Of a stretch of DNA of 11,730 bases, positions 7,296 to 11,730 are shown one piece after another (positions within the stretch are counted from its first letter, which is position 1; every line of letters starts with the position of its first letter). The DNA comes from Actinomycetes bacterium (GTDB lineage: Bacteria; Actinomycetota; Acidimicrobiia; Acidimicrobiales; Palsa-688). Made by a program: the position numbers and the translations under genes. The stretch covers positions 1 through 11,730 of the forward strand of contig JAKAWM010000036.1 in the NCBI GenBank assembly GCA_021827285.1, in the 5' to 3' direction. A model generated the notes under the pieces. The model had not been told where the DNA came from and did not search any database. It saw only the letters and a program-made list of their open reading frames with translations.

Positions 7296-7760
7296 GTGCT
7301 GACGAACATAGACCCCCTGCTGACACCCGAGCTCTTGAACGTGCTCGGGCTCATGGGCCACGGCGATGAGATAGCCGTTGTGGACGCCAATTTCCCGGCC
7401 GACAGCGTGGCCCGAAGCACCTGCCACAAGCAGCCCGTCATCCTGGCGGGCGCTTCTGTGGACCAGGTGGTGCGGGCCATCTTGTCCGTCATGCCACTGG
7501 ACGAGTTCGTCGGCTCGCCAGTGCGGACGATGGCGGCCCCGGCTGGCGCGGAAGGGCTGCCGCCAGTCCAAAGGGAGGTGCAAGAGATCGTGGACGCCAC
7601 CGCAGGCCGCCCCTGGCCCCTCGGCACCCTGGAGCGCTTCGCCTTCTATGAGGCCAGCCGGAACAGCTACGCCGTGGTGCTGACTTCGGAACGCCGGCTG
7701 TACGCCAACTTCCTCCTAAAAAAGGGCGTCGTCCACCCGGTGGCGCAGGAGGGACGCTAG
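7296..7760 (+). CDS. fucU: RbsD/FucU-family sugar mutarotase
   Basis: A 154-residue cytosolic protein that would interconvert the anomers of a free sugar (L-fucose in E. coli FucU), supplying the isomerase with the anomer it uses. The family signature is clear: LLTPELLNVLGLMGHGDEI with His22 at the position of the E. coli FucU catalytic His, ANFP near residue 30, an FYEA segment, and YANFLLKKGVV with Tyr136 near the C-terminus. The start is GTG 7296, supported by AGGAG at 7286-7290 with a five-base spacer; an upstream in-frame ATG at 7251 lies one base after the LacI stop and lacks a ribosome site. It is likely co-transcribed with the LacI regulator. FucU versus RbsD specificity is inferred from the best motif match and the isomerase neighbour. 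Confidence 0.88.
   Translation: MLTNIDPLLTPELLNVLGLMGHGDEIAVVDANFPADSVARSTCHKQPVILAGASVDQVVRAILSVMPLDEFVGSPVRTMAAPAGAEGLPPVQREVQEIVDATAGRPWPLGTLERFAFYEASRNSYAVVLTSERRLYANFLLKKGVVHPVAQEGR
7757..7760. other. Shared palindromic stop codon (CTAG) of convergent genes
   Basis: The four bases CTAG give TAG on both strands, ending fucU on the plus strand and the kinase gene on the minus strand. The two genes overlap by four bases, and no terminator hairpin was found near the junction. Confidence 0.9.
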
Positions 7761-9241
7761 ATGCCGGTGCCCGACTTGAGCTGCTTGAACCGCTCGTAAG
7801 CGTCGTCCCACGCCTGGCTCGGCGCAGGCTCGTACAACGCCGGCGGGAAGGACTCGCGAACCACCGCCCGCGCCTCGTCCGCAGAAGCTAGCTCGCCTAA
7901 AGCCATGGCCTGGACCACCAAGTTGCCCACCTGGCTGGCCTCGGCTGGCCCGGCCCACACGGGTAGCCCGGTGGCATCGGCCGCCCATTGGCAGAGCAAC
8001 GCGTTGTGCGAGCCACCGCCGACGATGTGGAGAGCTGGGGGTGCCGTACCCGAGACGGCGGCCAAAACTTCGGCCGTCTGGCGGTACGAAAGAGCCAGGC
8101 TTTCCAGGATGCAACGGACCACCTCCCCGGGGCCCTCGGGGGCGTCTTGACCGGACGAGCGGCATGCGGCAACGATCCGGGCGGGCATGTCGCTTGTCGC
8201 CACAAACCCGGCCGCATTGGGGTTGACGAGGCAGCGCAACGGAGGGGCGGCGGCGGCCAGCGCCAGCAAGTCGCCAAGGTCCCGGTCCTGCCCTGAGCGC
8301 GACCAGGCCCGCTGGCACTCCTGGAGCAGCCACAGACCAGTGAGGTTGCTCATGAGCTGGTAGCTGCCGAGAGGGCCGCCCTCATTGGTGAGGTTGGCGG
8401 CATAGCTGTGGTCGTTGACAACCGGGGAGGGTACTTCGGTCCCGAGCACCGACCAGGTCCCTGAGCTCAGGTACAGCGCTCCTGGCGCCTCGAAGGGCAC
8501 CGCGGCTATGGCCGAGGCGGTGTCATGAGAGGCAACGGCTATGACCAAGGTGGCGGCCAAGCCGGTGGCCTCGGCCACCCCGGCCCGCAGGGGGCCTAAA
8601 ACCGTCCCCGACTGGACCACCTCGCCAAAAAGCTCCTTGGGCAGTCCCAAGCCGTCGAGCAGATCCCACGCCCAGTGCCCGCCGGCCAGGTCATAGCACT
8701 GGGTGGTCGTGGCTTCTGTCCACTCCCGGGCCGCCGTGCCAGACAGCCAATAGTGGAAAAGGTCCGGCATCATGAGCAGCGTTGACGCCGCCTCGAGGAC
8801 CGGGTCACCGGCTGCCCGCATGGCCCACAGCTGGTAAAGGGTATTTATGGGGAGGAGCTGCACTCCGGTGGCCTGGAAGAGCTCCCGAGGAGGGACGCGT
8901 TGGCACACTGCGGAAAAAGCCTTCTCTGTCCGCCCGTCCCGGTAGTGGACCGGGTTGCCCAGAAGGTGGCCGGCCGGATCGAGCAGGGCGAAGTCAACGC
9001 CCCAACCGTCCACTGCCACCGAGGCAATGCGCCCGCCGTCGTCACTGGCGGCGGCCGCCGCGCCTAGGCCCTCCAAGATGGCGTCGTAGAGGCGAAGGGC
9101 GTCCCAGTGCAAGCGGTCGTGGACCTGCACGGGCACGTTTGGGAAGCGTTTGACCTCGTCGAGGCGCAACCTCCGCCCATCAAAGCGGCCCGTGGCCACG
9201 CGGCCGCTGCTGGCGCCGAGGTCAACCGAGACCATGCGCAC
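7757..9241 (-). CDS. Rhamnulokinase-type FGGY carbohydrate kinase
   Basis: A 494-residue kinase of the FGGY superfamily, closest in motifs to rhamnulokinase (RhaB, 489 residues in E. coli), transferring phosphate from ATP to O1 of a ketose. The N-terminal phosphate loop DLGASSGR (7-14), the VDGWGVDF substrate segment, Asp240 in ASHDTASA as catalytic base (Asp237 in E. coli RhaB) and LSSGTWSVLG in the ATP domain are all present. RhaB-type kinases also serve as L-fuculokinases in some bacteria, so pairing with a FucI-type isomerase is reasonable. Start: GTG 9241 lies 7 bases after GGAGG; ATG 9235 is the alternative. An upstream in-frame ATG at 9295 would place the operator inside the gene and is rejected. 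It is a single leftward unit with a candidate operator at 9263-9275, ending in a stop shared with fucU. Confidence 0.9.
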   Translation of the reverse strand: MRMVSVDLGASSGRVATGRFDGRRLRLDEVKRFPNVPVQVHDRLHWDALRLYDAILEGLGAAAAASDDGGRIASVAVDGWGVDFALLDPAGHLLGNPVHYRDGRTEKAFSAVCQRVPPRELFQATGVQLLPINTLYQLWAMRAAGDPVLEAASTLLMMPDLFHYWLSGTAAREWTEATTTQCYDLAGGHWAWDLLDGLGLPKELFGEVVQSGTVLGPLRAGVAEATGLAATLVIAVASHDTASAIAAVPFEAPGALYLSSGTWSVLGTEVPSPVVNDHSYAANLTNEGGPLGSYQLMSNLTGLWLLQECQRAWSRSGQDRDLGDLLALAAAAPPLRCLVNPNAAGFVATSDMPARIVAACRSSGQDAPEGPGEVVRCILESLALSYRQTAEVLAAVSGTAPPALHIVGGGSHNALLCQWAADATGLPVWAGPAEASQVGNLVVQAMALGELASADEARAVVRESFPPALYEPAPSQAWDDAYERFKQLKSGTGI

Positions 9242-9248
9242 AGCCGCC

Positions 9249-9253
9249 CCTCC
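9249..9253 (-). promoter_or_regulatory. Ribosome binding site of the kinase gene
   Basis: GGAGG on the minus strand, seven bases before GTG 9241. It supports this start over ATG 9235 (13 bases away) and ATG 9295 (upstream of the site). Confidence 0.7.
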
Positions 9254-9262
9254 TCGTCCCGT

Positions 9263-9275
9263 GTAAACGATTAAT
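9263..9275. promoter_or_regulatory. Candidate LacI-family operator before the kinase gene
   Basis: GTAAACGATTAAT lies 21 bases upstream of the kinase start. It matches the isomerase-operon site at 11 of 13 positions and the palindrome before the LacI gene at 10 of 13. A further GTAAAC half-site is at 9343-9348, 80 bases away. This would place the kinase in the same regulon despite its separate position. Confidence 0.5.
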
Positions 9276-9378
9276 GGAAGGGCCAGCCTAGCCAAGGTGC
9301 CCGCGGCGGCTCCACCGGCACCAGCCCGCCGCCCGCCTTCCGGTAAACACAGACTAGCGGCCAGACTTAACGGATCGA

Positions 9379-9399
9379 TACATCGCGCGCTACTATGTA
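9379..9399. promoter_or_regulatory. PadR promoter with overlapping inverted repeat
   Basis: TACAT (9379-9383) and ATGTA (9395-9399) form an inverted repeat with an 11-base spacer, similar in style to the ATGT/ACAT operators of PadR-family regulators. It overlaps a -10-like TACTAT at 9391-9396, eight bases before GTG 9405, which suggests autoregulation and a leaderless transcript. Confidence 0.5.
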
Positions 9400-9404
9400 C
9401 CGTC

Positions 9405-10124
9405 GTGTTGGAGATGGCCGTGCTGGGACTGCTGAAAGAGCAGGAGATGCACGGCTACGAACTGAAGAAGAGGCTCGCTGATGTCTTCGGGTTCTCAACC
9501 GCAGTGTCCTTCGGCTCCCTCTACCCGGCGCTGGCCAGGCTAGAGGCCGCTGGAGCAGTGCAGGTCATTGCGGCGAACAGTCCCGGAGCTAACCCGGTCA
9601 CCCAAGGGGAGCACCGGGCTGGCCGGCGGCGCAAGGTGTACGCCATCACCCCCCCAGGCGCGACGATGTTCGAAGAGCTCCTGACGACCAGCCAGGGTGC
9701 CACCGAGGACGATCGCTCATTTAGCCTCCGGCTGGCCTTCGCAAGCTACCTACCTCCTGATAGGCGCCTTGGCCTCCTCTTGCAACGACGGGCTGTCCTG
9801 GGCGAGCGTCTCGCCCAGTTGGCCGCCCGAGCCCGGGCACGCCGTGACGACCGTTACCTGAAGGTCCTCTTCCAGCGCCAACAGGATGAGCTCTCGAGCG
9901 ACGTCTCCTGGCTCGACCAGTTGATCAGTGAGGAACGCGAGTCGGGAGCCAGCCACCAGGCCAGCCGGCCGGGTGAAGCCGAGGACGCCCAAGGGCAGCC
10001 TGGTGCCCAACCCCGGCGCGGGTGGCGGCGCCAGCCGCCCCCCGGGTCGGTGCCGCTGGCCAGCGCTTCGCAGCTCCGCCGAGCACTGCCAGAACGGCTC
10101 ACAGCTGAGCCGCCACACCAGTAG
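9405..10124 (+). CDS. PadR-family transcriptional regulator, likely controlling ino1
   Basis: A 239-residue regulator. The N-terminal winged helix is typical of PadR: AVLGLLKEQEMHGYELKKRL at residues 5-24, then SFGSLYPALARLEAAG, then a long basic wing and VYAITPPG. An alpha-helical C-terminal domain, likely for dimerisation, is rich in Leu and Arg. The last roughly 60 residues are Pro-, Arg- and Gln-rich, look disordered and are not part of the core family. GTG 9405 is chosen because PadR proteins begin just before this LLGLL-like segment and the promoter ends just upstream; ATG 9414 would also do. No ribosome site is visible, consistent with a leaderless message. The next gene, ino1, starts 27 bases after its stop; M. 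tuberculosis has the same PadR-ino1 pairing (Rv0047c-Rv0046c). Confidence 0.9.
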   Translation: MLEMAVLGLLKEQEMHGYELKKRLADVFGFSTAVSFGSLYPALARLEAAGAVQVIAANSPGANPVTQGEHRAGRRRKVYAITPPGATMFEELLTTSQGATEDDRSFSLRLAFASYLPPDRRLGLLLQRRAVLGERLAQLAARARARRDDRYLKVLFQRQQDELSSDVSWLDQLISEERESGASHQASRPGEAEDAQGQPGAQPRRGWRRQPPPGSVPLASASQLRRALPERLTAEPPHQ

Positions 10125-10151
10125 CGAAATCAATCACAAGGACGGTTCCCA

Positions 10152-11231
10152 ATGTCAAGAATCCGGTTGGCTATTGCAGGCGTCGGCAACTGCGCCAGTT
10201 CCCTGGTGCAGGGGCTCGAGTACTACCGCGACGCCAGTCCCCACGACAAGGTCCCGGGGCTTATGCACGTTCAGCTCGGCGGCTACCACGTGAGCGACAT
10301 TGAAGTCGTCGCCGCTTTCGACGTCGACAATGCCAAGGTCGGTCAGGATGTCAGCAAGGCGATCTGGGCGGGCCAGAACAACACCTACCGCTTTGCCAAC
10401 GTGAGCGAGCTCGGCGTGGATGTGCTGAGGGGCCCGACGATGGACGGCCTGGGAAAGTATTACCGCGAGTCCATCGAGGAATCCCCGGCCCCGCCGGTGG
10501 ACGTGACCGAAGTGCTCCGCAGCTCCAAGGCAGACGTGCTCGTGTCTTACTTGCCGGTTGGCTCTGAGAAGGGCCAGAAGTACTATGCGCAGTGCGCTTT
10601 GGACGCTGGGGTCGGTTTTGTGAACGCCATCCCTGTTTTTATAGCGAGCGACCCGACCTGGGCCAGGAAGTTCGAAGAGGCCGGCCTGCCCATTATCGGC
10701 GACGACATCAAGAGCCAGCTCGGCTCTACCATTGCTCACCGGATCCTGGCCCGGCTCTTCGAGGACCGCGGCCTGGTGCTGGACCGCACTTACCAGCTCA
10801 ACTTCGGCGGCAACATGGACTTCAAGAGCATGCTCGAGCGGGAGCGCCTGGAGTCCAAGAAGATTTCCAAGACCCAGGCCGTGACCAGCCAGATCGAGCG
10901 GGGCATACAGGCACACGACATACACGTGGGGCCGTCTGACCACGTGCCCTGGCTCGAGGACCGCAAGTGGGCCTATATCAGGCTGGAGGGCCGTAATTTT
11001 GGCGACGCCCCGCTTAACATAGAGGTGAAGCTCGAAGTCTGGGACTCGCCCAACTCGGCTGGCGTCATGATCGACGCCGTCCGCTGCATCAAATTGGCCC
11101 GCGACCGTGGGATGGGCGGGCCGCTGCTGGCGCCCTCGGCCTATTTCATGAAGTCGCCGCCGGTCCAATACCACGACGACGTGGCGCGCGAAAAGGTCGA
11201 GGAGTTCGCCTCGGGTGTAGCCACCAAGTAG
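10152..11231 (+). CDS. ino1: Inositol-1-phosphate synthase (myo-inositol-3-phosphate synthase)
   Basis: A 359-residue NAD-dependent cytosolic enzyme converting glucose 6-phosphate to 1D-myo-inositol 3-phosphate, the entry to phosphatidylinositol, its mannosides and mycothiol in actinobacteria. Length and motifs match the actinobacterial form: the NAD site GVGNCASSL from residue 10, NAIPVFIAS, GDDIKSQLG (183-191), FGGNMDF (218-224), and the lysine-rich LESKKISKTQAVTS segment that contributes catalytic lysines. ATG 10152 is preceded by AAGGA with a nine-base spacer. It is downstream of the PadR regulator, probably in the same transcript, and followed 14 bases later by an Eda-like aldolase. No missing key residue was noticed. 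Confidence 0.96.
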   Translation: MSRIRLAIAGVGNCASSLVQGLEYYRDASPHDKVPGLMHVQLGGYHVSDIEVVAAFDVDNAKVGQDVSKAIWAGQNNTYRFANVSELGVDVLRGPTMDGLGKYYRESIEESPAPPVDVTEVLRSSKADVLVSYLPVGSEKGQKYYAQCALDAGVGFVNAIPVFIASDPTWARKFEEAGLPIIGDDIKSQLGSTIAHRILARLFEDRGLVLDRTYQLNFGGNMDFKSMLERERLESKKISKTQAVTSQIERGIQAHDIHVGPSDHVPWLEDRKWAYIRLEGRNFGDAPLNIEVKLEVWDSPNSAGVMIDAVRCIKLARDRGMGGPLLAPSAYFMKSPPVQYHDDVAREKVEEFASGVATK

Positions 11232-11245
11232 CGGGCACCAAGCAA

Positions 11246-11730
11246 GTGGCCAACGACCCGGCGTTCCCGGCGGGATCAGAGATCGCCCGCCTCCGCGAGC
11301 TCGGCCTGCTCCCCGTGGTCGAGCTCCCAGCCCTGGAGCTGGCCCGACCGCTCTTCGAGGCGCTCTCAGCCGCTGGCCTGCCGGCGGCTGAGATCACCCT
11401 GCGCACGCCGGTGGGACTGGAGGCCCTAAAGTTATTGGCCCAGGCCTACCCCGAGGGGTTCATAGGCGCCGGCACGGTACGCGACGCAGAGCAGGCCGCC
11501 CAGGTGATCGACGCGGGTGCTCGCTTTGTCGTCTCTCCTGGGACCGACCTCGAGGTAGTGCAGCTGTGCCGGGAGCAAGGGGCCCTGGTCATGCCAGGGG
11601 TGTGCACCCCCACCGAGGTCATGTCCGCCCTCAAGGCCGGGGCCAGGCTGCTCAAGTTCTTCCCGGCCGAGGCCTCGGGGGGCGTCGGGTTCCTAAAGGC
11701 GCTCGCCGGGCCGTTCCCCGACGTCCAGTT
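11246..11730 (+). CDS. KDPG/KHG aldolase (Eda-like), partial
   Basis: The first 161 residues of a class I aldolase, cut by the right edge. The family cleaves 2-keto-3-deoxy-6-phosphogluconate (Entner-Doudoroff pathway) or related 2-keto-3-deoxy acids to pyruvate and an aldehyde. The active site is present: Glu49 in EITLRT (the catalytic Glu), GAGTV at 74-78, VVSPGTD at 95-101, and the Schiff-base Lys137 in LKFFPAE. The start is GTG 11246, 14 bases after the ino1 stop, with only a weak AAG-type ribosome site; translation may be coupled to ino1. The precise substrate (phosphorylated or not) cannot be decided from this fragment. Confidence 0.9.
   Translation, partial: MANDPAFPAGSEIARLRELGLLPVVELPALELARPLFEALSAAGLPAAEITLRTPVGLEALKLLAQAYPEGFIGAGTVRDAEQAAQVIDAGARFVVSPGTDLEVVQLCREQGALVMPGVCTPTEVMSALKAGARLLKFFPAEASGGVGFLKALAGPFPDVQ

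Noticed and set aside
9242..9295. Upstream ATG 9295 as the start of the kinase
   Set aside because: It would put the ribosome site and operator-like sequence inside the coding region and add residues not found in rhamnulokinases.
9297..9404. N-terminal extension of the PadR frame back to ATG 9297
   Set aside because: The stretch is Pro/Ala/Arg-rich, lies before the likely promoter at 9379-9399 and has no PadR homology.
10155..11174. Long open frame of 339 codons on the minus strand inside ino1
   Set aside because: It mirrors a clearly identified gene, has no recognisable domain or ribosome site, and long antisense frames are expected in high-GC DNA.

Overview
The window is a high-GC, gene-dense bacterial segment. 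An actinobacterial-type inositol-phosphate synthase directly follows a PadR regulator, GTG starts are frequent, and at least one message looks leaderless. Together these point to an actinomycete-grade organism (Actinomycetota), possibly one of the less-studied environmental classes; the exact lineage cannot be read from sequence alone.

Left and centre (about 1-9275) form a sugar-catabolic locus around a LacI-family regulator. Leftward from 5951 runs a four-gene set: an L-fucose/D-arabinose-type isomerase, a PHP-like protein of unknown function, a fused class II aldolase/short-chain dehydrogenase, and a zinc-type alcohol dehydrogenase cut by the left edge. Rightward from 6147 come the LacI regulator and an RbsD/FucU sugar mutarotase. 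A rhamnulokinase-type FGGY kinase lies leftward at 7757-9241 and shares a palindromic CTAG stop with the mutarotase gene. Mutarotase, isomerase and kinase would take an aldose to a ketose 1-phosphate. Three related 13-mers (G-W-AAAC-N-N-TT) sit before the isomerase, regulator and kinase genes and are good candidates for the regulator's operators.

The lower pathway is the most interesting part. The aldolase half of the fusion lacks a zinc-ligand histidine and other conserved residues, while its dehydrogenase half resembles sorbitol-6-phosphate dehydrogenase (SrlD/SorD). The adjacent alcohol dehydrogenase has features of sorbose-1-phosphate reductase (SorE) and an unusually placed second NAD-binding motif. 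This raises the possibility that the ketose 1-phosphate is processed by reduction and re-oxidation rather than by aldol cleavage.

Right part (9379-11730) is a separate rightward unit: PadR regulator, inositol-1-phosphate synthase (ino1), and a KDPG/KHG aldolase (eda-like) cut by the right edge. A TACAT-N11-ATGTA inverted repeat overlaps the PadR promoter. No RNA genes, CRISPR arrays, insertion sequences or convincing terminators were seen. There is no gene-free stretch over 300 bases.
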